Shown: in pieces, positions 26,178-35,152 of the stretch
How positions within the stretch are numbered: the stretch's first letter is position 1
Layout: each line of letters begins with the position of its first letter
NCBI GenBank assembly: GCA_047608075.1
Contig: JBLKRX010000010.1
Location: forward strand, 62,001-126,000
Direction: 5' to 3'
Length of the DNA: 64,000 nt
Source: Ferdinandcohnia humi_A
Lineage (GTDB): Bacteria; Bacillota; Bacilli; Bacillales; Bacillaceae_L
Program-made: the position numbers and the translations under genes
Notes under the pieces: model-generated
What the model saw: the letters and a program-made list of their open reading frames with translations, nothing else
Told to the model about the DNA's origin: nothing
Database searches by the model: none

Positions 26178-27587
26178 TTACATCCAATTTGTGTGGAAAA
26201 CGCCCTCTTTATCAATACGTTGATACGTATGAGCTCCAAAATAATCGCGTTGTGCCTGAAGAAGATTTGCAGGCAATGTTTCGGTACGGTAGCTATCGTA
26301 ATATGCGATTCCACTAGAAAAGCATGGAACTGGAATTCCATTTTCGACAGCTACTGAAATAACTTTACGAAGTGATGCTTGGTAGTTTTCCGCAATTTCT
26401 TTAAAGTATGGGTCTAATAAGAGATTTGCTAACTGAGGATCGCGATCATACGCATCCTTGATTTTTTGTAAAAATTGCGCACGAATAATACATCCACCAC
26501 GGAAAATCATTGCAATTTCACCATAATTTAAATTCCAGTTATATTCCTCTGATGCAGCACGCATTTGTGCAAATCCTTGAGCATAGGAAATAATTTTGCT
26601 GAAATATAGTGCTTTTCGGACTGCCTCAATTAACTCTTCACGATCACCACTATAAGTATTTGGTGATGGACCAGATAGTAGTTTACTTGCTTTTATACGC
26701 TCATCTTTCAGGGCAGAAATAAAACGAGCAAATACAGATTCTGTTATGATTGGAAGAGGTACTCCTAAATCAAGCGCATTTTGGCTTGTCCATTTACCTG
26801 TTCCTTTTTGACCTGCCGTGTCTAGAATGACATCAACAAGTGGCTTCCCGGTCTCTTCATCTATTTTTGTAAATATATCAGCAGTGATCTCGATTAGATA
26901 ACTATCTAGTTCACCTTTATTCCATTCTGCAAAAACCTCATGGAGTTCATTCGCATTGAGTCCAAGAACATTTTTAAGAATAAAATAAGCCTCGGAAATT
27001 AATTGCATATCACCATATTCGATTCCGTTATGTACCATTTTTACATAATGTCCGGCACCGTTTGGTCCAATATATGTACAACATGCTTCGTCATCTACCT
27101 TAGCAGAGATTGCTTTTAAAATAGGTTCTACTAGCTCATATGCCTCTTTTTGACCTCCAGGCATAATCGATGGTCCCTTAAGAGCTCCCTCTTCACCGCC
27201 TGATACGCCTGTTCCTATAAAATGAATACCTGTTGTCTCTAATTCTTTATTACGTCTAATTGTATCTTGGAAAAATGTATTACCACCATCAATTAATATA
27301 TCTTGATCTTCTAAATATGGTTTCAAAGAATCGATTGTTGCGTCCGTAGCTGAACCGGCTTTAACCATAAGAAGTATTTTCCGAGGTTTTTCTAATGAAT
27401 TGACAAACTCCTCAACTGTTTTTGCTCCTACGAAATTTTTATCTACTGCTTCATTTTGTAGAAATTCTTCTGTTTTATCATACGAACGATTGTAGACAGC
27501 AACCGAATATCCTCTGCTTTCTATATTCAACGCTAGATTCTTACCCATTACTGCTAATCCAATAACACCAATTTGTTGCTTAGACAT
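26178..27587 (-). CDS. gnd: 6-phosphogluconate dehydrogenase, decarboxylating
   Basis: This 469-residue enzyme oxidises 6-phosphogluconate to ribulose-5-phosphate and CO2 with NAD(P). It starts with the Rossmann motif GVIGLAVMGKNLALN. The substrate signature ISAKVDDEACCTYIGPNGAGHYVKMVHNGIEYGDMQ, given here only by its end GHYVKMVHNGIEYGD, contains the catalytic Lys and His. The all-alpha C-terminal dimerisation domain ends ...RIDKEGVFHTNW. Length fits the GndA/YqjI branch. It belongs to the oxidative pentose phosphate pathway, in the cytoplasm. It is monocistronic here, with the 52-bp repeat array 137 bp after its stop. Confidence 0.96.
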   Translation of the reverse strand: MSKQQIGVIGLAVMGKNLALNIESRGYSVAVYNRSYDKTEEFLQNEAVDKNFVGAKTVEEFVNSLEKPRKILLMVKAGSATDATIDSLKPYLEDQDILIDGGNTFFQDTIRRNKELETTGIHFIGTGVSGGEEGALKGPSIMPGGQKEAYELVEPILKAISAKVDDEACCTYIGPNGAGHYVKMVHNGIEYGDMQLISEAYFILKNVLGLNANELHEVFAEWNKGELDSYLIEITADIFTKIDEETGKPLVDVILDTAGQKGTGKWTSQNALDLGVPLPIITESVFARFISALKDERIKASKLLSGPSPNTYSGDREELIEAVRKALYFSKIISYAQGFAQMRAASEEYNWNLNYGEIAMIFRGGCIIRAQFLQKIKDAYDRDPQLANLLLDPYFKEIAENYQASLRKVISVAVENGIPVPCFSSGIAYYDSYRTETLPANLLQAQRDYFGAHTYQRIDKEGVFHTNWM

Positions 27588-27897
27588 ACTACCATACCCT
27601 TTCCAGACATAATTTGAGAAAGTATTAAAAAGTACAATCGCGTTATTTTGTGTACTTTTTCACCTGAATATGAATAATTTCTCATTAAAAGCTATTTTAC
27701 TGAAAAGAATGGTAAAAACACAACTATTAAGCTATATCCATTACCATTTTTAATCTATGAAACTCGTCACACTTTTTCCTACAATTCTTTTAAATTAGTG
27801 CGTTAAAGCATTGATTATCTAAAAAATAGTGTTACAATGATTAGTAATTTAAATTTTTAAATAATTTATGCAACTTTGAAAACTGGAGGGAACTAGG
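27588..27897 (+). promoter_or_regulatory. Intergenic region with the ilvD promoter
   Basis: TTGATT (27811-27816) and TACAAT (27833-27838), 16 bp apart, form a plausible sigma-A promoter 60 bp upstream of ilvD. No T-box or terminator is visible, unlike many branched-chain amino acid leaders. No gene is visible. Confidence 0.5.
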
Positions 27898-29574
27898 ATG
27901 AGTGAACTACGAAGTAACATGATTAAGAAAGGGTTTGATCGTGCTCCCCATCGAAGCCTGCTCCGTGCAGCTGGTGTAAAAGATGAAGATTTTCATAAGC
28001 CATTTATTGCGGTTGTGAATTCATACATTGATATCGTTCCAGGTCATGTACATCTGCAAGAGTTTGGTAAAATTGTAAAAGAAGCCATTCGTGAAGCTGG
28101 TGGGGTTCCATTTGAAATGAATACGATAGGTGTTGATGATGGTATTGCTATGGGGCATATTGGCATGCGGTATTCCCTACCAAGTCGTGAAATCATTGCT
28201 GATTCTGTAGAGACTGTTGTTGCGGCACACTGGTTTGATGGTATGGTTTGTATCCCTAACTGCGATAAAATTACACCAGGAATGATGATGGCTGCTATGC
28301 GCTTGAACATTCCTACTGTATTTGTTAGTGGTGGCCCAATGAAAGCTGGTGTCACGAGTGATGGTAGAAAAATTTCTCTATCTTCCGTCTTTGAAGGAGT
28401 TGGAGCCTATCAATCTGGTAAAATTGATGAAAAAGGACTTCAGGAGCTAGAGCAATATGGCTGTCCAACTTGTGGTTCATGCTCAGGAATGTTTACAGCC
28501 AATTCAATGAACTGTCTATGTGAAGCATTAGGTCTTGCACTTCCTGGTAATGGTACAATCTTAGCCGTTGATCCTAAACGTAAGGATTTTGTAAGAGAAT
28601 CAGCTAAACAATTAATGTATTTAATTGAACATGACATTAAACCACGTGACATTGTTACTGAAAAAGCAATTGATAATGCGTTTGCGCTAGATATGGCCCT
28701 TGGCGGTTCTACAAATACAGTTTTACATACCTTAGCTCTTGCAAATGAGGCAGGTGTAGAGTATCCACTCGAACGAATTAATCAGGTTGCTGAACGTGTG
28801 CCTCAGTTATCAAAATTGGCTCCGGCATCTGACCACCATATTGAAGATTTGCACGAAGCCGGTGGCGTTACTGCCGTTCTACATGAGCTTTCGAAAAAGG
28901 AAGGTGCCCTTCATCTTGATACACTGACCGTATCTGGTCAAACACTTGGAGAGGTAATCGCTGGGCACGAAGTTACGAATCATGAAGTTATTCGTCCAAT
29001 TGATAAACCGTATTCCGAAAAAGGTGGGCTAGCCGTTTTATTTGGTAATCTTGCTCCAGATGGTGCAATCATTAAAACAGGCGGCGTACAAGATGGAATT
29101 ACAAGGCATGAAGGTCCTGCTATCGTATTTGATTCACAAGAAGAAGCCCTAGAAGGAATTTCTCAACGAAAAGTACAGCCAGGCCATGTGGTAGTTATTC
29201 GTTATGAAGGTCCAAAAGGTGGACCTGGAATGCCTGAAATGTTGGCCCCTACTTCACAAATTGTCGGAATGGGATTAGGGCCAAAGGTTGCCTTAGTAAC
29301 TGATGGTCGCTTTTCTGGTGCATCACGTGGTTTATCAATTGGGCATGCTTCTCCAGAGGCTGCAGAGGGTGGTCCGCTTGCATTTGTTGAAAATGGAGAC
29401 CGTGTTGTAATAGATATTGAGAATAGAACGATGAATGTTGAGGTAACTGAAGATGTTTGGGAACAACGCAAGGCCAACTGGAAGGGCTTTGAACCGAAAG
29501 TAAAAACTGGTTATCTTGCAAGGTATGCGAAGCTTGTAACTTCAGCTAATACAGGTGGTATTTTAAAAATCTAA
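27898..29574 (+). CDS. ilvD: Dihydroxy-acid dehydratase
   Basis: A 558-residue [Fe-S] dehydratase, third common step of valine, leucine and isoleucine synthesis. Cluster-binding cysteines are visible in VCIPNCDKITPGM (about residue 122) and GCPTCGSCSGMFTANSMNC (about 194). The C-terminal signature TDGRFSGASRGLSIGHASPEA is represented by its core GRFSGASRGLSIGH. GGAGGG precedes the ATG. It is monocistronic, followed by a clear terminator. No other ilv gene is in the window. Confidence 0.97.
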   Translation: MSELRSNMIKKGFDRAPHRSLLRAAGVKDEDFHKPFIAVVNSYIDIVPGHVHLQEFGKIVKEAIREAGGVPFEMNTIGVDDGIAMGHIGMRYSLPSREIIADSVETVVAAHWFDGMVCIPNCDKITPGMMMAAMRLNIPTVFVSGGPMKAGVTSDGRKISLSSVFEGVGAYQSGKIDEKGLQELEQYGCPTCGSCSGMFTANSMNCLCEALGLALPGNGTILAVDPKRKDFVRESAKQLMYLIEHDIKPRDIVTEKAIDNAFALDMALGGSTNTVLHTLALANEAGVEYPLERINQVAERVPQLSKLAPASDHHIEDLHEAGGVTAVLHELSKKEGALHLDTLTVSGQTLGEVIAGHEVTNHEVIRPIDKPYSEKGGLAVLFGNLAPDGAIIKTGGVQDGITRHEGPAIVFDSQEEALEGISQRKVQPGHVVVIRYEGPKGGPGMPEMLAPTSQIVGMGLGPKVALVTDGRFSGASRGLSIGHASPEAAEGGPLAFVENGDRVVIDIENRTMNVEVTEDVWEQRKANWKGFEPKVKTGYLARYAKLVTSANTGGILKI

Positions 29575-29587
29575 TATATATAAATAT

Positions 29588-29615
29588 AGCCCGAACGATA
29601 GGTTCGGGCTGTCTT
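29588..29615 (+). terminator. Intrinsic terminator of ilvD
   Basis: AGCCCGAAC (29588-29596) pairs with GTTCGGGCT (29602-29610) around GATAG, followed by a modest T-rich stretch. It lies between the convergent ilvD and nadA. Confidence 0.8.
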
Positions 29616-29643
29616 ATGCGTATTTGTTTAAACGTTTAAAAGC

Positions 29644-30768
29644 CTACGCTCTTTCTAGCATTCTATTTAATGCTAGCACTGCATCCTTAGCAATTTGGTC
29701 TGGTACTTTTATTAGTTGTCCCCTCTCCCCTTTTTCAATCATGTCAAGCGACCAAAGTAAATGTGGAAGATCAATCCGATTCATTGTCAAACATGCACAT
29801 AAATGAGGGTTTAATGAAACAATCTCTTTGTCAGGGTGTTCTTGAATGATTCTTTGCACAAGATTCATTTCCGTACCAATTGCCCATTTGCTTCCAGGCT
29901 GTGCCTTTTCGATTGTGTCGATGATGTAGCTTGTTGAACCAGCAAAATCTGCAAGGGCAACTGTTTCATATGGACACTCAGGATGAACAATGATATTCAT
30001 ATCAGGTTTCGTTTTGCGAAGTGCTTCGATATTTGCAGGGGTAAAGTTCTCATGGACTGAGCAATGCCCCTTCCACAGAATAATTTTAACATTATCTATA
30101 TTTCCATCGAACTCAAAACTATTATTGATCGGATTCCATACTGCCATTTCTTCAAGAGGAATATCAAGTTCAAATGCTGCTGTATTTCTTCCTAAGTGCT
30201 GATCAGGTAAAAAGAGTATTCTCTCCTTTTGTGTAAACGCCCATTCAAGCATTTTCTTTGCATTAGAGGATGTAACAGTAGCACCCCCGTATTTACCAAC
30301 AAATGCTTTTATAGCAGCTGTGGAATTTACATAGGTTAATGGAAGGATTGTATCGCCAAACGTTTCTTGTAAAACCTTCCAGCATCGTTCAGTTTGGTTA
30401 ATATCGGCCATATCTGCCATGGAACAGCCTGCTCTCATATCTGGTAAAAACACCAACTGTTCTTGTGTTGTTAAGATATCAGCAGTTTCCGCCATAAAAT
30501 GGACACCGCAAAACGCGATAAATTCAGCCTCTTTATTTTGAGCAGATATTTGTGCTAGCTTTAATGAATCACCAGTAGCATCCGCAAATTTGATTACTTC
30601 ATCCTTTTGATAATGATGTCCTGGTATAAATAGTCGCTTACCTAACCTTGCTTTTATTTTCAGTACCCGCTCCTCCATTTCCTTGACGCTCAAAGATTTA
30701 TACTCGTCTGGGATAAGGAATGCGTTCGTGCTTTTTTGCATCATTTCTAAAATATTCATTTGTTCCAC
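29644..30768 (-). CDS. nadA: Quinolinate synthase A
   Basis: A 374-residue [4Fe-4S] enzyme condensing iminoaspartate with dihydroxyacetone phosphate to quinolinate in de novo NAD synthesis. The PGHHYQKDEVIKFAD substrate segment, the cluster cysteines in FCGVHFMAE, and the later ECPYE and CACLTMN segments are visible. The long N-terminal extension is typical of the Bacillus form. It is the last gene of nadB-nadC-nadA, starting 7 bp after nadC ends. Iminoaspartate is supplied by NadB, and NifS is thought to build the cluster. Confidence 0.96.
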   Translation of the reverse strand: MEQMNILEMMQKSTNAFLIPDEYKSLSVKEMEERVLKIKARLGKRLFIPGHHYQKDEVIKFADATGDSLKLAQISAQNKEAEFIAFCGVHFMAETADILTTQEQLVFLPDMRAGCSMADMADINQTERCWKVLQETFGDTILPLTYVNSTAAIKAFVGKYGGATVTSSNAKKMLEWAFTQKERILFLPDQHLGRNTAAFELDIPLEEMAVWNPINNSFEFDGNIDNVKIILWKGHCSVHENFTPANIEALRKTKPDMNIIVHPECPYETVALADFAGSTSYIIDTIEKAQPGSKWAIGTEMNLVQRIIQEHPDKEIVSLNPHLCACLTMNRIDLPHLLWSLDMIEKGERGQLIKVPDQIAKDAVLALNRMLERA

Positions 30769-30775
30769 TTCCCCT

Positions 30776-31603
30776 TTACACTTGTAAACTAATGTCTAAA
30801 GCTTTTACTGAATGTGTTAAAAAGCCTAAAGAAATATAATCTACACCCGTATTCCCGTACTCATGAATTGCTTCCATTGTAATACCGCCTGACGCTTCTG
30901 TAATAATGTACTTTGGAACAAGTTCAACAAATCCTCTAATTTCATCCGGTGTGCGGTTATCAAACATAATAATATCTACATTTGCATTTACTGCCTCAAT
31001 GACTTGATCTCTAGTCTCGGTTTCGACTTCAATTTTCACCATTTGCCCGACTTTTTCACGAACGGTTTTCACCGCATTTGTAATAGATCCGCAAAATGCA
31101 ATATGATTGTCCTTAATCATGACCCCGTCATAAAGACCAAATCTATGATTAAATCCACCGCCACAAGTTACCGCATATTTATCAAGCATACGTAGACCAG
31201 GCACCGTTTTTCTAGTATCACAAATTCGAGTATGTTGACTATTTAACAAGTGGACAGCATGATTTGTTGCTGTTGCAATCCCACTCATCCGCTGGAGTAG
31301 GTTTAAGACAATGCGCTCACCAGTTAATAATTTGGCAATCGGACCTTCAACAGTAGCTAATACCTCACCTTTTTGAAGTTGATCTCCATCTTTTTTATAC
31401 AATGTAACTTCAATAGTTGGATCGAGTATGGAATAAGCAATACCTATAATTGATGAACCTGCAAATATACCGTTTTCTTTAGCGTAAACTTTTGCTTTTC
31501 CTCGCTTATCGGAAGGAAAAATGCTAACACTTGTAACATCACCTTCGCCAATATCCTCAATAAAAAATGATTCAAGTAGCTGTTTTAGTTTTACATCATT
31601 CAT
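30776..31603 (-). CDS. nadC: Nicotinate-nucleotide diphosphorylase (carboxylating)
   Basis: A 275-residue quinolinate phosphoribosyltransferase converting quinolinate and PRPP into nicotinate mononucleotide. Visible family blocks are EDIGEGDVTS near the N terminus, LNLLQRMSGIAT, TRKTVPGLRMLDKYAV and GGGFNHRFGLYDGVMIKDNH. The end contains ASGGITMEAIHEYGNTGVDYISLG, of which only its start ASGGIT is needed for identification. Middle gene of the nadBCA operon, between nadA (7 bp) and nadB (29 bp). Confidence 0.96.
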   Translation of the reverse strand: MNDVKLKQLLESFFIEDIGEGDVTSVSIFPSDKRGKAKVYAKENGIFAGSSIIGIAYSILDPTIEVTLYKKDGDQLQKGEVLATVEGPIAKLLTGERIVLNLLQRMSGIATATNHAVHLLNSQHTRICDTRKTVPGLRMLDKYAVTCGGGFNHRFGLYDGVMIKDNHIAFCGSITNAVKTVREKVGQMVKIEVETETRDQVIEAVNANVDIIMFDNRTPDEIRGFVELVPKYIITEASGGITMEAIHEYGNTGVDYISLGFLTHSVKALDISLQV

Positions 31604-31632
31604 ACTGATAACCCCTTTGTTATAAAAAGTAA

Positions 31633-33189
31633 TTAAGCCTGATAAAGGACTTCTTCTAAATGTCGGGTACGGATTAGCTCTTTTTTATGCCAGCACTGAT
31701 TATTCTCATCCGGAAATTCCTCGCGAAAATGTCCGCCACGGCTTTCCGTTCTTTTTAACGCTGAGGTGGCAATAATCCAACCAACCATAATCATATTAGA
31801 AATTTCAAGTTGCTCCTTTGTGAAGGATGAAAGCACGTACTCATCAAGTTTCTGTTTATATATTTCAAACCAAGCAATTGCAAACAGAAGTCTATCTTTA
31901 TTTCGTACAATTCCAACATTCTCCATCATTATTTTCCGGATCTGTTCTTTTGTTGGAAGTTTTATAGATATGTTTTGTTGTTGAGTTATTTTAAAAGCTG
32001 AAGGTCGAATATCTAACTGATTACTTTGAATTTTTAAAATATCATCAGCAACTATATTTCCAAAAACAACTCCCTCTAATAAGGAATTACTGGCTAATCG
32101 ATTAGCTCCATGAACACCAGTACAAGCAACTTCTCCAATCGCATATAGACCTGGAATGGATGTTCGTCCCTTTGCGTCGGTCTTCACCCCACCCATTAAA
32201 AAGTGAGCTCCTGGAATGACGGGTATAAGTCCCGTCTCAATATCAATTCCATTCGTTTTACAAAGCTGAGCAATGGTTGGAAAATGTGTATCGAAATCTT
32301 TAACCATTCTTATATCTAAATAGATTTTGTGACCTTTAAGCATTTCTTTGAATAGTGCACGAGAAACTATATCCCTTGGGGCAAGGTCTAGTAATGGGTG
32401 TTTACCCTTCATAATTTGCCTACCATTTTCGTCAACAAGAATAGCGCCTTCTCCTCTAACTGCTTCAGATACTAATCCACAAGAAGTCCCATTCTTATTT
32501 AGAAGTGTTGGATGAAATTGGATGAACTCTAAGTCTGTGAGCTCTGCGCCTGCGCGATATGCCATCGCTAGTCCATCACCTGTTATTGTCTCATCATTGG
32601 ACGTGAAGGAGTATAAAGCCCCACAGCCTCCAGTTGCTAAAACGATACAATTACTAAAATAACTTTGTAAATTTCCATCTCTTGTTAACGTCTCAACTCC
32701 AATGCACTGACCATTCTCGATGATTAGGTCAACTGCCGTTTGGTCTTCAATGATATCAACACGTTTTTTTATTTTTTCTAACATATGTAACACTAAAGCT
32801 CTACCTGTTGCGTCCCCACCTGCATGTAATATTCGTCTTGTTGAATGGGCACCTTCCTTCCCTAATAACAGTTGATTGTTTGCATCCTTATCAAACTGCA
32901 TACCCTCTTTTATAAGCTCTAACATATATTTCGGGCCCATTTTCACTAAAACCTCTACTGTATCTACACGATTATGATCACATCCAGCAAGGAGTGTATC
33001 TCTGTAATGAGAATGCCATGAGTCATCCATTCCGATACTTGCTGCTACCCCACCTTGAGCAAGAATGGAGTTACTATTCGTCTTCTTTGACTTTGTGATA
33101 ATAATCACATTCTTTCGCATAGATAATTGATAAGCGGCTGTTAATGCAGCTATTCCACTCCCAATAATAATGACATTGCTATTTGGCAT
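31633..33189 (-). CDS. nadB: L-aspartate oxidase
   Basis: A 518-residue FAD enzyme oxidising L-aspartate to iminoaspartate, the first step of de novo NAD synthesis. The dinucleotide motif VIIGSGIAALTAAYQLS is at the N terminus. The succinate-dehydrogenase-like active site segments ILAQGGVAAS, EFIQFHPTLL and GVHGANRLASNSLLEG follow, then a C-terminal helical domain. First gene of nadBCA, divergent from nifS. The 160-bp region between them carries an inverted repeat that is probably the NiaR operator. Confidence 0.96.
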   Translation of the reverse strand: MPNSNVIIIGSGIAALTAAYQLSMRKNVIIITKSKKTNSNSILAQGGVAASIGMDDSWHSHYRDTLLAGCDHNRVDTVEVLVKMGPKYMLELIKEGMQFDKDANNQLLLGKEGAHSTRRILHAGGDATGRALVLHMLEKIKKRVDIIEDQTAVDLIIENGQCIGVETLTRDGNLQSYFSNCIVLATGGCGALYSFTSNDETITGDGLAMAYRAGAELTDLEFIQFHPTLLNKNGTSCGLVSEAVRGEGAILVDENGRQIMKGKHPLLDLAPRDIVSRALFKEMLKGHKIYLDIRMVKDFDTHFPTIAQLCKTNGIDIETGLIPVIPGAHFLMGGVKTDAKGRTSIPGLYAIGEVACTGVHGANRLASNSLLEGVVFGNIVADDILKIQSNQLDIRPSAFKITQQQNISIKLPTKEQIRKIMMENVGIVRNKDRLLFAIAWFEIYKQKLDEYVLSSFTKEQLEISNMIMVGWIIATSALKRTESRGGHFREEFPDENNQCWHKKELIRTRHLEEVLYQA

Positions 33190-33269
33190 TATAATTGGCC
33201 TCCCTTAGTACTCTTTACTTCAATAAATCTACCGGAGTAAACCAAATACATATTCTTTGACATTACAAC

Positions 33270-33315
33270 TGTCTTGACATCTATATTTACATATCTATAG
33301 ACTAATGACAAGACA
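33270..33315. promoter_or_regulatory. Divergent nadB/nifS promoter with NiaR-type operator
   Basis: TGTCTTGACA at 33270-33279 and TGACAAGACA at 33306-33315 form an inverted repeat matching at nine of ten positions. For nifS, TTGACA 33274-33279 and TATAGA 33296-33301 are 16 bp apart. For nadB, TTGTCA lies in the right arm (33311-33306). Each arm therefore overlaps a -35 box. NiaR, encoded two genes away, represses these genes with nicotinate in B. subtilis, and its TGTCTTG-type half sites are known. The assignment is by context. Confidence 0.75.
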
Positions 33316-33356
33316 TTTTTTTGATTAGTAGTTTTTTAGATATAGTGAGAGGATGA

Positions 33357-34490
33357 ATGACCATGATTTATTTAGATTACGCCGCTACTACCCCTATTCG
33401 TGATGAGGTTTTACAGGTATATATGGAGGTCTCAAGGAGCTATTTTGGTAATCCCAATAGTTTACACGATATTGGTTCTAAGGCGAAACAGCTATTAGAA
33501 TTGTGCAGACTGGAGCTGGCTGATAAAATAAATGCAGAGGCAGAAGGTATTTATTTTACAAGTGGTGGCTCTGAATCGAATTTATTAGCCATTCGTTCTA
33601 TTGTGGATGGATATAAACATAGAGGAAACCATTTGATTACAAGTGCAACGGAACATTCTTCTGTCCATAATCTATTTAGACAGCTTGAAACAGAAGGGTT
33701 TAAGGTGACATACCTACCAGTAACCCTTGAAGGACAGGTAAAGGTTGAAGATGTAAAGGCGGCAATAACGGACAGAACCATTCTCGCTTCGATACAACAC
33801 GCAAATCCAGAAATAGGAACAATCCAAACGATTGAAGAGATTGGGAAAGTACTTAGAGAAAATCAAGTTATTTTTCATAGTGATTGTGTTCAAACCTTTG
33901 GTAAAGTTTCAATTGATGTGAAAAAGGCACATATTGACAGCTTGTCCATCTCAAGTCACAAAATATACGGCCCAAAAGGCGTGGGTGCTTGTTACATCTC
34001 ACCGTCTGTTGCTTGGAAAATGCAGGTACCAGACACTTTTCATGAAAATGGCTTTCGTCCGGGGACTGTTAACGTTCCAGGAATTGCAGCATTTGTTACT
34101 GCGGCTCAATTAATATGTGATGAAATGGGAATCAATACAAAAAAGTATCAGTTATTGCGACAGAAGCTGATAACAGGTATACAAGATATTGATCATACTA
34201 TCACCATTGAGGGACATCCTTCCCATCATCTTCCTCATATTGTCGGTTTATCGATATCGGGTACTCAAGGCCAATATATTATGCTTGAATGTAATCGATG
34301 TGAAATTGCGATTTCAACAGGAAGTGCATGTCAAATCGGACAGCAAAAGCCTTCTAAAACAATGCTTGCTATTGGAAAAACACATGATGAGGCAAAGCAG
34401 TTAATTCGCCTTTCTTTTGGGACTGGAACGAAAGAGATTCATATTGAAAAAGTGCTAGAGGTACTTAAGACAATTACAAAAAACCTCTAA
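33357..34490 (+). CDS. nifS: Cysteine desulfurase, NifS family (NAD cluster)
   Basis: A 377-residue PLP enzyme removing sulfur from cysteine. The PLP lysine is in SSHKIYGPKGVG, and the mobile active-site cysteine lies in STGSACQIGQ near residue 325. The opening IYLDYAATTPIRD is the family N terminus. In Bacillus the copy next to nadB is thought to supply the [4Fe-4S] cluster of NadA. ATG 33357 lies four bases after AGAGG; ATG 33363 (MIYLDYAAT), ten bases after it, matches other NifS starts and is equally likely. Nothing excludes a role in selenium delivery, though nothing shows it either. Confidence 0.92.
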   Translation: MTMIYLDYAATTPIRDEVLQVYMEVSRSYFGNPNSLHDIGSKAKQLLELCRLELADKINAEAEGIYFTSGGSESNLLAIRSIVDGYKHRGNHLITSATEHSSVHNLFRQLETEGFKVTYLPVTLEGQVKVEDVKAAITDRTILASIQHANPEIGTIQTIEEIGKVLRENQVIFHSDCVQTFGKVSIDVKKAHIDSLSISSHKIYGPKGVGACYISPSVAWKMQVPDTFHENGFRPGTVNVPGIAAFVTAAQLICDEMGINTKKYQLLRQKLITGIQDIDHTITIEGHPSHHLPHIVGLSISGTQGQYIMLECNRCEIAISTGSACQIGQQKPSKTMLAIGKTHDEAKQLIRLSFGTGTKEIHIEKVLEVLKTITKNL

Positions 34491-34527
34491 TTGTCTAAAT
34501 GCCTATTTATTATAGGAGTGAGAATAC

Positions 34528-35073
34528 ATGAATGAGGATAAAAAATTACTAGGTGAAAAACGAAGAGAAACGCTTATTAAATGGTTAAAAGAAAGTCCTT
34601 CTCCTATTATCGGTGAAGAATTATCTAGACGAGCCAATGTAAGTCGTCAGGTGATTGTTCAAGATATCTCTTTATTAAAGGCAAGGAATGAACCGATATT
34701 TGCAACAAGTCAAGGTTATATTTACATGCAAGAACAAACTAGAAATGAGCAATTTACTCGTATTATTGCCTGTAAACATCAACCTGACGAGACATTAAAA
34801 GAACTACAAATTTTGGTTGATAACGGTGTAACCGTTAAGGATGTCATCGTAGAGCACCCAGTTTATGGTGAAATATCAGGCTCATTGCTAATCAGTAACC
34901 GGTTTGAAGTAGATCGGTTTATGGAAAAGCTTAATGAAACAAAAGCTTCCCTTCTTTCCCTTCTTACGGATGGTGTACATCTACATACAATTGAGGCAGA
35001 TTCAATTGAGAAACTAGATGCTGCCTGTAAAGCATTAGCACAAGCAAATATTTTATTGAGTGAACAAAACTAA
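34528..35073 (+). CDS. niaR: NiaR (NadR/YrxA) NAD-synthesis repressor
   Basis: A 181-residue transcription factor. The N-terminal winged helix-turn-helix (about 10-65, ELSRRANVSRQVIVQDISLLKA) is an HTH_11 domain. The C-terminal 3H domain has the three conserved histidines (CKHQPDE, VEHPVYGE, GVHLHTIE) that bind nicotinate and metal. It represses NAD biosynthesis genes when nicotinate is plentiful. It follows nifS by 37 bp on the same strand and probably controls the nadB/nifS operator. Confidence 0.93.
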   Translation: MNEDKKLLGEKRRETLIKWLKESPSPIIGEELSRRANVSRQVIVQDISLLKARNEPIFATSQGYIYMQEQTRNEQFTRIIACKHQPDETLKELQILVDNGVTVKDVIVEHPVYGEISGSLLISNRFEVDRFMEKLNETKASLLSLLTDGVHLHTIEADSIEKLDAACKALAQANILLSEQN

Positions 35074-35098
35074 ATTTCAGAACACTTCGGTAGAACGT

Positions 35099-35147
35099 AA
35101 AAAAAGCAACAGACCCTAGAATAATCGAGGATCTGTTGCTTTTTTCC
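35099..35147. terminator. Bidirectional terminator between niaR and the lipoprotein gene
   Basis: AAAAGCAACAGA pairs with TCTGTTGCTTTT across a 17-bp loop, with an A-run before it and a T-run after it. Confidence 0.85.
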
Positions 35148-35152
35148 TTTTT

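Noticed and set aside
33357..34490. The PLP enzyme as SelA
   Set aside because: It has the NifS active-site Cys loop and PLP lysine and lies in the NAD cluster next to niaR and nadB, the standard Bacillus nifS context.
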